Part shown: in pieces, positions 1 to 8,855 of the stretch | Layout: each line of letters begins with the position of its first letter | How positions within the stretch are numbered: position 1 is the first letter of the stretch | Source: Bacteroidota bacterium | GTDB lineage: Bacteria > Bacteroidota > Ignavibacteria > UBA10030 > UBA8401 | Direction of reading: 5' to 3' | Assembly: GCA_035506275.1 (NCBI GenBank) | Contig: DATJPT010000007.1 | Span: forward strand, 1 to 64,000 | DNA: 64,000 nucleotides | The notes under the pieces: generated by a model | Databases searched by the model: none | Seen by the model: only the letters and a program-made list of their open reading frames with translations | What the model was told of the DNA's origin: nothing | Program-made: the position numbers and the translations under genes

Positions 1-92
1 ACACATACAATAAGCTCAGACCTCACAGCTCATTGAATTACAGACCACCGGCACCGGAGACATTTTATCCCCTTCAGTTAGCCAATGCCTGA
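1..92 (+). CDS. IS3-family transposase, C-terminal fragment (runs in from window edge)
   Basis: Frame 3 is open from the window edge to TGA at 90..92. The 29 visible residues include YNKLRPHSSLNYRPPAPE, the characteristic tail of the integrase (rve) catalytic domain of IS3-type OrfB transposases, just after the region that carries the last catalytic Glu. The rest of the gene lies outside the window. The assignment rests on this short but very typical motif. IS481-type transposases have related tails, so the exact family is less certain than transposase identity. Confidence 0.8.
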   Translation, partial: TYNKLRPHSSLNYRPPAPETFYPLQLANA

Positions 93-139
93 AGGACAAA
101 ACTAAACTACGCACTGGCACATAAACTGGGGGCAGGTCA
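1..139 (+). mobile_element. Right end of an IS3-type insertion sequence
   Basis: The transposase stop at 92 is followed by about 45 non-coding bases ending in CTGGGGGCAGGTCA (126..139). Its reverse complement TGACCTGCCCCCAG is the kind of terminal inverted repeat found in the IS407-like branch of IS3. Immediately after it, from about 140, a helicase-nuclease reading frame begins in mid-protein, which places the insertion boundary at 139/140. The left end and target-site duplication are outside the window. The boundary is inferred from motif and frame, not from an aligned empty site. Confidence 0.6.
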
Positions 140-770
140 GCAGATCATTTTTGTCAATCAAGTTGTTGACTCTTTATTGACAAAGCGAGGTTTAGCAATT
201 GATCATTTAGTATTCATGCGCGTTCGTTTGCGTGAGGCTATACGGAATAAAATCCAATTCTATTTCATTGAAGCTAAGAAGAATGGGTACGAAGGATTAT
301 TGTTTCGACAAGCAAACAGTGTAAAAGACAAATTAAATGAATTTAGCATTGGCAAAGAAATAGTATTTGGCAAAGAATATCCTGTTAATACCCCTTATAC
401 TGGCCAAAAATCTTACAGGAATCACTTTTACGAATTAATTGGCGACATGAACGGTGAGGAAGAAGAATGCGCTGCGATCATCGATGGACATTCTAACGTA
501 GCATTCTGGATACGTAATTTAGAAAGACAGGAACATTTCTCCTTTTGGCTTCAAACATCCACAGACAAGTTTTACCCAGATTTTCTAGTGAAACTAAAGA
601 CCGGAATGGTGGTGGCAGTCGAGTACAAGGGAACGGATCGATATGGCAATCCTGATTCGGTTGAAAAAAGGCAAATTGGAGAATTTTGGGAAACTATAAG
701 CGCAAAGAAGTGCCGGTTTATTATGCTAAATGGAAAAGACTGGGGTGCATTGAGATCCAAATTGGCATAA
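140..770 (+). pseudogene. C-terminal remnant of a type III restriction (Res)-like helicase-nuclease, cut by the IS
   Basis: An open frame runs from the IS boundary to TAA at 768..770; the first usable initiator is TTG at 177 (197 codons). There is no helicase core left. The tail carries P134-D135 in KFYPDF and E149-x-K151 in VEYKG (numbered from the TTG), which is a PD-(D/E)XK nuclease site arranged as in the C-terminal endonuclease domain of type III restriction Res subunits and related DEAD/DEAH proteins. The preceding text (FVNQVVDSLLTKRG, RVRLREAI) fits the linker between helicase and nuclease. A fragment of a roughly 900-residue family starting at an IS end is best read as a disrupted defence gene. 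Expression of the isolated nuclease tail cannot be excluded but no ribosome binding site is evident. Confidence 0.7.
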
Positions 771-933
771 TTGTATTGGGAAGGTATTTTGTTCATCCTT
801 TGGATGAGTGACAGCATCAGACATTTGATAATTCCCTCAAGCAATAATATATTTTCATCCAAGCTTCAGTGGGGGATCAAATAGGCCCTTGTCAGTAATG
901 GCAAGGGTCTAGTACTTAAGGGAAAATCGTAAC

Positions 934-2067
934 ATGGACCTGTTCAAAACGCTAAGAGGAAAAGTGAGCAAAGACAATAGCAAACAAAACTCCCAAAAAT
1001 CGAAAAAAAATTGGGCTACTTTTGACAAACAATTTTGGTATGTCTTTGCCATATTTCTATTCTTTTTATTTGTGATATGCTGGTTTCCATTTCTCTTTAC
1101 ACAATTTAGCAATGTGAATTACAACCTAAAGGAATATGGACCCCTTGGCGATGCATTAAACGGAATTATGGGGCCATTTATTGCAATGCTCGCTGCGGCA
1201 TTGACTTTTATTGCTTTCTGGGTACAGTATAAAGCGAATAACCAACAACGAGATGATATCAATTTAGAAAGATTTGAAAACAAATTTTATGAATTGGTGA
1301 GAATGCAGAACAACACCGTCGACGCATTTAAAATTGCCAATGAATACTCCGGAAGGAAGGTATTTCTTGCAATGTATAATGAGTTACGGTTTTGTTTTTT
1401 TTCTATCAAACATGAACTAGAACAAGTTTATCACGATCATGATCAAGAAACTCTTGGTTTCAAAAAAGAAGATGATAAGGAAATATTTCAGATTGCATAT
1501 TTGATCTTTTTTTATGGGATAGGTGACATTTCTGACAAGTTGTTGCAAGAGCGGTTAAAGAATTTGTGTTCTCCTTGGTTCGCAGGAAGCATAATCAGAT
1601 ATTTGAAGAAACAAGGGAAGGGATTGCATGTTTTATCTATGAAAGACGGCGCAAGGCTCAGGTATGAGGCAAAATATAAACCATTTGATGGGCATATTTC
1701 TAGACTTGGGCATTATTACCGACTTCTTTTTCAGGCTGTAAAATTTGTCAACGGGAATGACATCTTAACTAAAGATGAAAAATATAACTATGTAAAAACA
1801 TTGCGAGCTCAATTGTCTGCACACGAACAGGTGATGTTATACTACAATACGATGACTCACCTAGGTGAAGCTTGGCTTGCAGGAGTTAGCCGTTACGACT
1901 CTCTCTTAATTAAATACAAGATGATAAAAAACATTCCCTTGCCATTGGCAGATTTCGGATATCCAATTCAAAAGGAATTTGAGGTGGAGGTTAAAAGGTA
2001 CGAAGAGGAAAACCCCGGGAGGAAGTTTTATGAATGGGATGGTCAAGAAGTCGAGACGCCAAAATAA
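934..2067 (+). CDS. putAbiC-like two-TM abortive-infection candidate
   Basis: This 377-residue protein has a basic N-terminus, a first hydrophobic segment at about 33-54 (FWYVFAIFLFFLFVICWF), a second at about 76-96, then a soluble helical region starting FENKFYELVRMQNNTVDAF. That order, including the G-D-A-L-N-G-I-M-G-P-F-I run before TM2, is the layout of the putative phage abortive infection family (Pfam putAbiC). Family membership is from pattern recognition; the antiphage role is inferred from the family name and from neighbours. AAGGGA lies about 10 bases before the ATG. The gene is AT-rich like its neighbours and ends tail-to-tail, 16 bases from the large STAND gene. Confidence 0.65.
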   Translation: MDLFKTLRGKVSKDNSKQNSQKSKKNWATFDKQFWYVFAIFLFFLFVICWFPFLFTQFSNVNYNLKEYGPLGDALNGIMGPFIAMLAAALTFIAFWVQYKANNQQRDDINLERFENKFYELVRMQNNTVDAFKIANEYSGRKVFLAMYNELRFCFFSIKHELEQVYHDHDQETLGFKKEDDKEIFQIAYLIFFYGIGDISDKLLQERLKNLCSPWFAGSIIRYLKKQGKGLHVLSMKDGARLRYEAKYKPFDGHISRLGHYYRLLFQAVKFVNGNDILTKDEKYNYVKTLRAQLSAHEQVMLYYNTMTHLGEAWLAGVSRYDSLLIKYKMIKNIPLPLADFGYPIQKEFEVEVKRYEEENPGRKFYEWDGQEVETPK

Positions 2068-2083
2068 TGACCTTTAATTGGAT

Positions 2084-5000
2084 TCAATAATATACCTGGC
2101 AAAAGGTTCCGTGTTCGTATTCATTTTCAGCATGGCTTAAGTTCCGAATACCACCCGCAAAATATCTTTTTTCAGACCATTGAAACCATAATAAAAATTC
2201 CTTCTTGTCTTTGAGGTATTTCTCGATAGAATCCTTTCTTACGTAAACGAATGTTGCTCCATTATCATATTCTTTGCCATCCTTAAAAGCTGTGGCAGAC
2301 AGTTTTTTTTGCTGATCATATAGATCTGAAGATTGCGGTTTAAGAAACAGATTTAGATGGGTACAAATTTCCTTGGAAGGCGTCTTAGTTTCTCCTGAAG
2401 GTATAACTTCACTATGATAACTCTCCCATGCGTTCTCAAAAACACTTGTTTCCATTGTGATCACGGTACTATCGCATTCATCTTCAAAATATTCTATTTC
2501 TACCTCCTTTGAAACATATCCTATTTCAACAGCTATCCGCTTTCTAAGGTCAAGCTCATTTTGCCTTGTAAGATGAAGAAACTCTAATGGCGTTTTTGCT
2601 TCAATTGATTCTTCTTCCTTATCGCTTAGCCTAATTGAAAGCAATTCGTCCAATTCGTTCCGACGTGATTGACTTACTTTATCTTCCAAGTTTGATAATT
2701 CTTCTGCCGTTAATTTCTCGCTTCCCTTAAACCATTGTGATTCGGTTTTTGTTTTTTTAACGGTGCGATAGTTGTAATTGATAGTAAATTCACTTGTGCC
2801 GTTGAAAGGCATTAGATCAGACCATGGAATCTCACCTTCGAATAGATAATAATTGTCTGCGGGTCTGATATACTCAAATCGATAATCTTGATATTTAGAA
2901 ACTAGGCTTTTTACTCTGCTAAAATCATCGCTATCCAGAAGGACTGCATTAATTGAAATATGTACATCTCTTTTTTGATTGTCTGCATCCTTTTGACCAA
3001 TAATAGCTTTCAATAGAATCCAATCCGAAGATTCTTGGTCATCTAATGGCTCATTGATGTTTAGGTACTTAGTTATATCTAAATCTTTAGCCTCATTGCA
3101 CCATTCAGTTGCAGGTTTTGATATGTCGCCCAGAAAAGCGCTATTGCTTCCATCCTTTATGAAATGTCGTTCTTGAAGCCCGATAGGGAAGCTCGGATCT
3201 ATATCAACATCTGAGATTCTAAACTCATCCTCATCGTTCCAACCTTTCAATAGTCCTAAATCACTTCTGTATCCAGCCATCTCGTAATAAGCAATCCAGG
3301 AATATTTTTTTCCATACCGATCAATTTTTCGTGCATTATTAGTGCGTGAGTAACTCCAACTACTTCTTGCTATCATCTTATCTATCTCACCAAATCTATC
3401 CAATGAGTATCCTATGTCATATATCCGCCAATAAATATTTGATAGAACCTCTTTATACTCTGAATGCTGACCGTCGTAATTATCTCTACCCCTTATTAAT
3501 CTTCCAATAGTATAGTTACTAAAATCCATATGGATGGGTGCATTTCCTTCCCTGTACTTGTGATCGCCTCGATCTTTACTTTGTCTCCATTGTCTGTGCG
3601 GGTATGATGATAAGGGATATGTTATTACTTTTTGTTCTTCGGGCGTCAAAAGGCCGGGATGATGAATCAACGCAACATCGATTGTTCTCTTAGCATAATC
3701 CCTGGCTAGTATATGAGTCGTTGTGAAAGTAGCATTATCACCAAATACATTAGCAAAAATGGTTCTAGCGTATTCGGGCAAGTAATCATTCTTGAATGAA
3801 TCATCTTCCAAATCGTTTTGCATCGCCATTGCCAACCCATAAGAACCTGCTAACATCCTCTCTGGGACATAAGGATCATTAATTGACAAAGAATACTCCA
3901 GCAACTCTAAGAATATTTTAGGATATCTTCTTGCGTAATAGTATAGGGCTCTTGTGGCCTCATCTCTTAATTGTCTAATGTTTGTAGTTAAAACCCACAT
4001 AACTTTTTTTGCGGCGATATGTATTCTATCTGACAATTCTTTATTTTCTTTACAGGCGCTTTCAAAGCGTAAGACAAAATCAGTAAAATAGGAACGATCA
4101 TAACTGTTGTAATTCTTTCTAATATACTCACTCCATGAGAGATCTCTCTCACATATCGGCAGTTCTTTCAATAAATTTGACCAAAAGCTAAAATTTAGCG
4201 GATGATTTGTATCAAGTTCTATGTTTCTAGAAAGATCAAAGAGAAAGCCTCTAATTGCTTCATTCAGGAATTCCTTTTTAACAAAGCCTTTTACAATGCT
4301 CTCGTTTTCCCTGATATATTTTGAATTAACCTCAAAAATGGACTCAGTTGAATATCTTTTTGCTCTTTTATTCCGTAAAACATGGAATAGGAATATCTTG
4401 CGTTCTTTAATCAAAAGAATCGAGATTGACCTCAAAATGTCGTTGAATAATGGATGCTGATTTCTTTTATCCAATAACTTCTTCTTGAATTCTCTCGATC
4501 GAGCAAATCTTAATAATGGGTCAAAAATGCTTACCCTGTCCTTGCTTTGGCAAAGCATTTCTCCAACATGTTTTATCCATCTTTCTGGGACAAAGAACTC
4601 TAATCGAATTCTAGCAAATTTGATGAATGGGCTATTAGACCTAACTGACAATTGAGGGCTACGAGCTTTGTGTTTACCAATTAAGTACTTGGAAATGATG
4701 TAGCCTGCCAGTAAATCATAAGTAAATTGTATTTCTTCTTTATGTTCAGCTTGATTCCAATCCCGATATATAAGTAAATTTTCTCCCTCAAAAATCCGCA
4801 GTTGATCATTACTTAATAGACCGAGCTGCCGAGGCATACCCCTTGAATTATTTATCCAAATATACTCAGCTAATTTTAGTAATTTGTTTTCTACAAAAAG
4901 GTCATCATATTTAGCGTCCAATTTTTGTAGGTAATTTGTTATGTTGTCACTACTGTTATTTATATACTCTTCAAATACCTCAAATAGATCTTCATTTTGA

Positions 5001-6868
5001 AAAGATACCGTAAGATCTCGTTCCCGATTTGGGTTTTTGGTTTCACAAAATAGTTTTAAGTAAAGAGGATTCTTAAATTCACCGATGGCATCGGAGTAAT
5101 TCTGAAGTATTATTTTGTAGTGATCAAAATATCCTTGAATAGCCTCCCATGTTAATCCCTCGAATCCATGGACATAAGACCTTATTTTCCCCGCACCTCT
5201 ATTATCTTTATAATCAAAGTATCCTTTAGGAAACAATGGAGCTTCATAAGAAGTACGATAGGTGGTGATAACAACAAGATGGGGATATGATTTTTTAATT
5301 GTAATAATCAGCCTTTCCAAATTGCGATTCCATATATTTTGCCACTCAGTTGACTCATTAAGTCCATCAATTATTATTGGTATCCTCACTTTGTTTACTT
5401 TAGCGCAAACCTCCAGTGCTCCCAAAAATTCATCGAAAGTCCAATCATTAACACCTAAATTGTCTCTTATTTGCTTATCTAACGGTTCGTTGGTTCGTAA
5501 GTCCCTAGCAAAAATAAATATTGCTGGTAGTGCTTGGTTTACTATTTGGTCTTCGTAGATGTTAAAAGATACGTGGGTTTTTCCCATTCCAGCGTTACCT
5601 GAGATATGGAGTTCATTTTCGCTTATTAATTCAAGGGTCTTGAATGACCACTCGAGGGATGAAATAGCATACTCCTTTAGTGAATAGAAAGGCTTAAAAA
5701 GAATATCTCTTGCTTCCTGCCTTTTGGAATTTTCTTTTTTGATTTGATCAATTTCAATTCGTTTAAATGAAGCTTTCTCGATTTGAGCTGGTCTTTTCCT
5801 GCGAGCCAAGAGTGCTATCAATAGAGAACTTAGACGATCATACCAGCTTCTTTTTGCCTTTGCTGCGTCTATAGACGGCTCTAGGTCGTCCTCCTCTCTT
5901 ATATATCTAATTGAGTCACAAATATGAGACTCTGTTAATTTGTCGTAATCGTTGCAAAAGCGAATGAGACCTTGAAGATATTTTTCAAACTCATTAATCT
6001 TAAGCTTTAAATTCACCTCGTCTCTATTTTGTAACAACTGTCTTAATTCATTTAGTCTATTAAGCCCAATATCAATTATTTCAAACTTGTCTTTAGTGAA
6101 CTCTCTAAAGGCTAGTTGGATATCTTTGTATTCATCACTGACATTTTGAGAGTGCAATACAGAAAGAGCATTATTGAATTCTCGTGAATACACCGAGACT
6201 TGTTGCTCATCCATTACATTTTCAACAAGTTTGCTTAATCTTGTACCTCCCAGTACTTTTATAATCTGATTATCAATATCAGTTTGTATATGAAGTTGCG
6301 ATTCATATTTAGCTTTTATCTGAGAAGTGTTCACATCTACATCATATCTTGATCTAAACCATTCTTTAGTCAGCAACTTTTCAGAAAAGAAATATTTATA
6401 AATATCAGAGTGCTGTCTTAGAAAATTCAACAAATCGCTTCCCCCCCAATGCAACAATTTTACATCATGATCTACTGGCAATACTCTCTCACCATCTTTA
6501 GTAGAAGAAGGGAGAGTGTTTTCAAACCACTCTTTCTCGTCCTTAGTAAAGTCTGTCTTATTGCATAGAATCCATTTTTTTAGTTTCGGATGCTCTGTCC
6601 TCGCAGCTAATAGTGATTTCTTAATCTGCTCTTTTCTTCCACCTTCGTCGAGCCTGCCAAAGAATTTTGCTTGCCAACCCCAATCATCGCCATTGGGGAG
6701 GGTTAAATAGAATTCCACTCCGTCGCCGCCACCACTATCGTCAATCCTTGTAAAAACACCTTGATCCTTGTATTCTTCAATGGCGATTTGATAACAGAGT
6801 TCCTCAAAGCTCTTTTTTTGATCAGTATTATAGAGCTTTAGGTTGTCCCAATTTAAGACATTGTCCAT
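2084..6868 (-). CDS. Avs-like STAND ATPase with N-terminal PD-(D/E)XK nuclease
   Basis: A 1594-residue single-gene protein. Residues 20-70 form an Mrr/Cap4-like nuclease core: E22, then GGGDGVEFY with D49 and E52, then WGWQAKFF with Q66-x-K68. A helical linker follows to about 410. The ATPase has Walker A GNAGMGKT at 424-431 (K430) and Walker B IPIIIDGLNE ending at D501, the hhhhDGhNE form typical of STAND/NACHT proteins. The remaining 850 or so residues have no repeat I recognise and would be the sensor. Nuclease-STAND-long sensor is the architecture of the antiviral Avs proteins, which trigger on phage proteins and then cleave DNA. No Shine-Dalgarno is visible; the 5' flank is AT-rich. The role is inferred from architecture, and no close Avs subtype can be assigned by eye. 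Confidence 0.75.
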   Translation of the reverse strand: MDNVLNWDNLKLYNTDQKKSFEELCYQIAIEEYKDQGVFTRIDDSGGGDGVEFYLTLPNGDDWGWQAKFFGRLDEGGRKEQIKKSLLAARTEHPKLKKWILCNKTDFTKDEKEWFENTLPSSTKDGERVLPVDHDVKLLHWGGSDLLNFLRQHSDIYKYFFSEKLLTKEWFRSRYDVDVNTSQIKAKYESQLHIQTDIDNQIIKVLGGTRLSKLVENVMDEQQVSVYSREFNNALSVLHSQNVSDEYKDIQLAFREFTKDKFEIIDIGLNRLNELRQLLQNRDEVNLKLKINEFEKYLQGLIRFCNDYDKLTESHICDSIRYIREEDDLEPSIDAAKAKRSWYDRLSSLLIALLARRKRPAQIEKASFKRIEIDQIKKENSKRQEARDILFKPFYSLKEYAISSLEWSFKTLELISENELHISGNAGMGKTHVSFNIYEDQIVNQALPAIFIFARDLRTNEPLDKQIRDNLGVNDWTFDEFLGALEVCAKVNKVRIPIIIDGLNESTEWQNIWNRNLERLIITIKKSYPHLVVITTYRTSYEAPLFPKGYFDYKDNRGAGKIRSYVHGFEGLTWEAIQGYFDHYKIILQNYSDAIGEFKNPLYLKLFCETKNPNRERDLTVSFQNEDLFEVFEEYINNSSDNITNYLQKLDAKYDDLFVENKLLKLAEYIWINNSRGMPRQLGLLSNDQLRIFEGENLLIYRDWNQAEHKEEIQFTYDLLAGYIISKYLIGKHKARSPQLSVRSNSPFIKFARIRLEFFVPERWIKHVGEMLCQSKDRVSIFDPLLRFARSREFKKKLLDKRNQHPLFNDILRSISILLIKERKIFLFHVLRNKRAKRYSTESIFEVNSKYIRENESIVKGFVKKEFLNEAIRGFLFDLSRNIELDTNHPLNFSFWSNLLKELPICERDLSWSEYIRKNYNSYDRSYFTDFVLRFESACKENKELSDRIHIAAKKVMWVLTTNIRQLRDEATRALYYYARRYPKIFLELLEYSLSINDPYVPERMLAGSYGLAMAMQNDLEDDSFKNDYLPEYARTIFANVFGDNATFTTTHILARDYAKRTIDVALIHHPGLLTPEEQKVITYPLSSYPHRQWRQSKDRGDHKYREGNAPIHMDFSNYTIGRLIRGRDNYDGQHSEYKEVLSNIYWRIYDIGYSLDRFGEIDKMIARSSWSYSRTNNARKIDRYGKKYSWIAYYEMAGYRSDLGLLKGWNDEDEFRISDVDIDPSFPIGLQERHFIKDGSNSAFLGDISKPATEWCNEAKDLDITKYLNINEPLDDQESSDWILLKAIIGQKDADNQKRDVHISINAVLLDSDDFSRVKSLVSKYQDYRFEYIRPADNYYLFEGEIPWSDLMPFNGTSEFTINYNYRTVKKTKTESQWFKGSEKLTAEELSNLEDKVSQSRRNELDELLSIRLSDKEEESIEAKTPLEFLHLTRQNELDLRKRIAVEIGYVSKEVEIEYFEDECDSTVITMETSVFENAWESYHSEVIPSGETKTPSKEICTHLNLFLKPQSSDLYDQQKKLSATAFKDGKEYDNGATFVYVRKDSIEKYLKDKKEFLLWFQWSEKRYFAGGIRNLSHAENEYEHGTFCQVYY

Positions 6869-7298
6869 ATAGCATTTATTTTATGAATTGTAATTTGAGT
6901 ACGATCAATTGAATCAAACATATTCCCAGGAAGCCGCTGTCTAAATGTATTTCAAATGGAAAGCATTCTTTGAGCTGTACACAACTCTCTAATTGAGTTT
7001 AATTCACTTTGAGATTCCGTTATACTACGCAAAAACCTCCAGCATCAATGTCGAATGAGGAGGTTCAAATCTTTTGCCCCCCAACTCTGGCATATTTCTG
7101 GACGAATTTAGCGGTAATGAATACGAGAGTCAAGAATTGCTTTCTTCTAAACCTTGAAGTAACGCAGCACTTTTGTTATCTTAATACCATAACTATGCAA
7201 TCCCATTGTCGGGAGGTTGTCTGCTAAAGTTGCTAATCCATTTGCTGATTTAATTGATAACTCTAGCAGGCTCAATAGAAAAAATCATTCAAAATTTT
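6869..7298. other. AT-rich spacer between the STAND gene and tRNA-Arg
   Basis: No convincing gene. It must contain the promoter of the leftward STAND gene and that of the rightward tRNA, but I see no clean -35/-10 pair. A hairpin with AACCTCC and GGAGGTT arms around an 18-base loop lies near 7030-7062; it has only weak T-runs on either side. The base composition shift from AT-rich to GC-richer DNA occurs at the right end of this spacer. Confidence 0.5.
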
Positions 7299-7372
7299 GT
7301 GCCCGTAGCTCAACTGGATAGAGCACCAGCCTTCTAAGCTGGGGGTTGCCGGTTCGATTCCGGCCGGGCATA
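7299..7372 (+). tRNA. tRNA-Arg (anticodon TCT)
   Basis: A complete cloverleaf can be folded: acceptor strands 7299-7305 and 7365-7371 (with a terminal G-U), U8-A9, D-stem GCTC/GAGC, anticodon stem CCAGC (7326-7330) with GCTGG (7338-7342), loop CTTCTAA carrying TCT at 7333-7335, T-stem GCCGG/CCGGC around TTCGATT, and discriminator A at 7372. The CCA end is not encoded. It reads AGA/AGG arginine codons. The gene points away from the AT-rich block on its left. Confidence 0.93.
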
Positions 7373-7394
7373 CAAGATATTGCTCCGCTAAATG

Positions 7395-7430
7395 CAAATG
7401 CCCGTTATCTTCATAACGGGCATTTGTTTT
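7395..7430 (+). terminator. Intrinsic terminator after tRNA-Arg
   Basis: A perfect 14-base-pair stem (7395-7408 with 7413-7426), loop CTTC, is followed by TTTT at 7427-7430. It lies 22 bases after the tRNA and also just downstream of the leftward DinB-like gene, so it may serve both strands, though the T-run favours the plus strand. Confidence 0.85.
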
Positions 7431-7458
7431 AACAAGCAGTTCAGAATCCTTACTTGCT

Positions 7459-8055
7459 CTACTTCTTCATCTCCTGCTCCTTCATTCTCTTCTGCTGCTC
7501 AGCTGTCCACGGGGGAACGATCCCGTTCATCCGCGCGTACGCGATCTGCTGCCCGAGCAGTTCATGCTGGTGGGTCGCGGCGGCAAAGATGATGTCGAGC
7601 GTCGTCAGCTCCATCCCGAACATCTTTATCGTCTTTCCGTAATTCGCAGCCGGAGTTTTTTTGACGGCCTCGTTGATCTCGTCGAACGACTTGCGGAGGG
7701 CTTCGAGGATCTTCGCCTTGTCGGTCTGCGACTTTTCAAACGTCGACTCCTCAAACCCCTGCGGCGCCGTTCCCCCTAACGGGACGGCAAAAAGAAAATT
7801 CCCGCCGGCGGCGTGCATGAACGACTCCGCGATCGAGCGGACCCCCTCCATCGGCCGCCAGTTGAACTTTTCCTGCGGGATCGCTCCCAGGAGTGCTTCC
7901 ATCTGCCCCTGCACCCGCTTGGACTGCTTCAGGAATGAGTCCGTAACGCTCCCCGGCGCCGCCATGCCTTTGTCCGCCATTTTCTCCTGACCCAAAAGAG
8001 CCAGAGAAAAGACACAAAGAAGTGTAGCCAATATCGTCAACCGTAAATTCTGCAT
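7459..8055 (-). CDS. Exported DinB-like family protein
   Basis: The start is ATG at 8053-8055, preceded by GGGAGGA six bases upstream; this gives 198 residues beginning with a signal peptide (MQNLRLTILATLLCVFSLALL). An upstream in-frame extension to 8151 lacks a ribosome binding site and would bury the signal peptide. The mature part has FLKQSKRV, FNWRPMEGVRSIAESFMHAAG and THQHELLGQQIAYARMNGIVPPW, the helix and metal-site pattern of DinB-like four-helix proteins (His in the second and last conserved helices). These are mostly putative metal-dependent enzymes of unknown substrate; export is unusual but seen in this phylum. The exact function is unknown. Confidence 0.72.
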   Translation of the reverse strand: MQNLRLTILATLLCVFSLALLGQEKMADKGMAAPGSVTDSFLKQSKRVQGQMEALLGAIPQEKFNWRPMEGVRSIAESFMHAAGGNFLFAVPLGGTAPQGFEESTFEKSQTDKAKILEALRKSFDEINEAVKKTPAANYGKTIKMFGMELTTLDIIFAAATHQHELLGQQIAYARMNGIVPPWTAEQQKRMKEQEMKK

Positions 8056-8343
8056 ATCGATCCTCCCGGATTGTGATGGTAGTGATGAAGATGGTTGTTT
8101 GGAATTCCTAGTGGCAACCATTAAACTCACCCCGGCGACGGATAGTTCCATCTTCCTGGACGACTCGCTGCGCTTGGAGGGACATGCTGTTGCGGAAAAC
8201 GGCGGAAAGTTTCATCCCGTTCCCAAGGGGAACTCCGGAACAAGCTACCGGCATCTTTGCCGGTTTCGCTTCCGGTCCAATGCACCACTTCGGGTGAATC
8301 GGAGCCTGTCGTAATAGCGGGGAATGATGGCACTGCGGCCACG

Positions 8344-8838
8344 TTAAAAGAAATACCGCGAGCCCAAGGAAAGTTGAAAATCAAGACCGGCAGCAATGAT
8401 GAGGGGAAGGGATGGGGAGATCTCCAGGAACAGATCGATCGGGGTTCTGCGCGGCAGCCACGAAATTCCGAATACCCCCCGGAGCGCCGCCGTCGGGTCT
8501 CCCCCTCCTCCGCTGTTGATCCCCGCCCCGAACCCGTAATAAATCGGAAAACGTTCCGAGGACCTGATCGCATCGAACGAATGCCAGACATAGTCGAGAT
8601 GGAAATGGGTGCGGCTCTCCCCGTCATAACGGCCGGGGACGTACTCATCCCGCTCTTCTCCTCCCGACCAACCAAGGCCAAAATCGAAGGCGTTGATATC
8701 CGACGTCCATAGCTTCGCGCTGATCCCGGTCGGTTCGCCGACAACGAGACCGAGTCCGAACCGGCGACTCTGAGCCGCGGCGTTTTGCGCGAAGGCGATC
8801 GGAAATAGCAATGCACATATTATGAACAAACGATTCAT
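8344..8838 (-). CDS. Small outer-membrane beta-barrel-like protein
   Basis: 164 residues with a signal peptide (about 1-22, ending NAAAQ) and then alternating, glycine- and aromatic-rich strands, for example FGLGLVVGEPTGISAKLW and FPIYYGFGAGIN, ending in an aromatic pair (YFF) as expected for an outer-membrane barrel. It resembles the short DUF3996/BAPKO-like barrels. The gene is flanked on its 5' side by a MITE-like repeat starting 18 bases before its ATG, so its promoter would lie in or beyond that element. The function is unknown. Confidence 0.6.
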   Translation of the reverse strand: MNRLFIICALLFPIAFAQNAAAQSRRFGLGLVVGEPTGISAKLWTSDINAFDFGLGWSGGEERDEYVPGRYDGESRTHFHLDYVWHSFDAIRSSERFPIYYGFGAGINSGGGGDPTAALRGVFGISWLPRRTPIDLFLEISPSLPLIIAAGLDFQLSLGSRYFF

Positions 8839-8855
8839 GCTCTAGAATTTGATCA

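Noticed and set aside
7030..7062. Hairpin AACCTCC/GGAGGTT considered as a terminator or att site
   Set aside because: The loop is 18 bases, T-runs are weak, and no gene ends nearby on either strand.
8055..8151. N-terminal extension of the DinB-like protein
   Set aside because: ATG 8055 has a strong ribosome binding site and opens a signal peptide; the extension would mask it.
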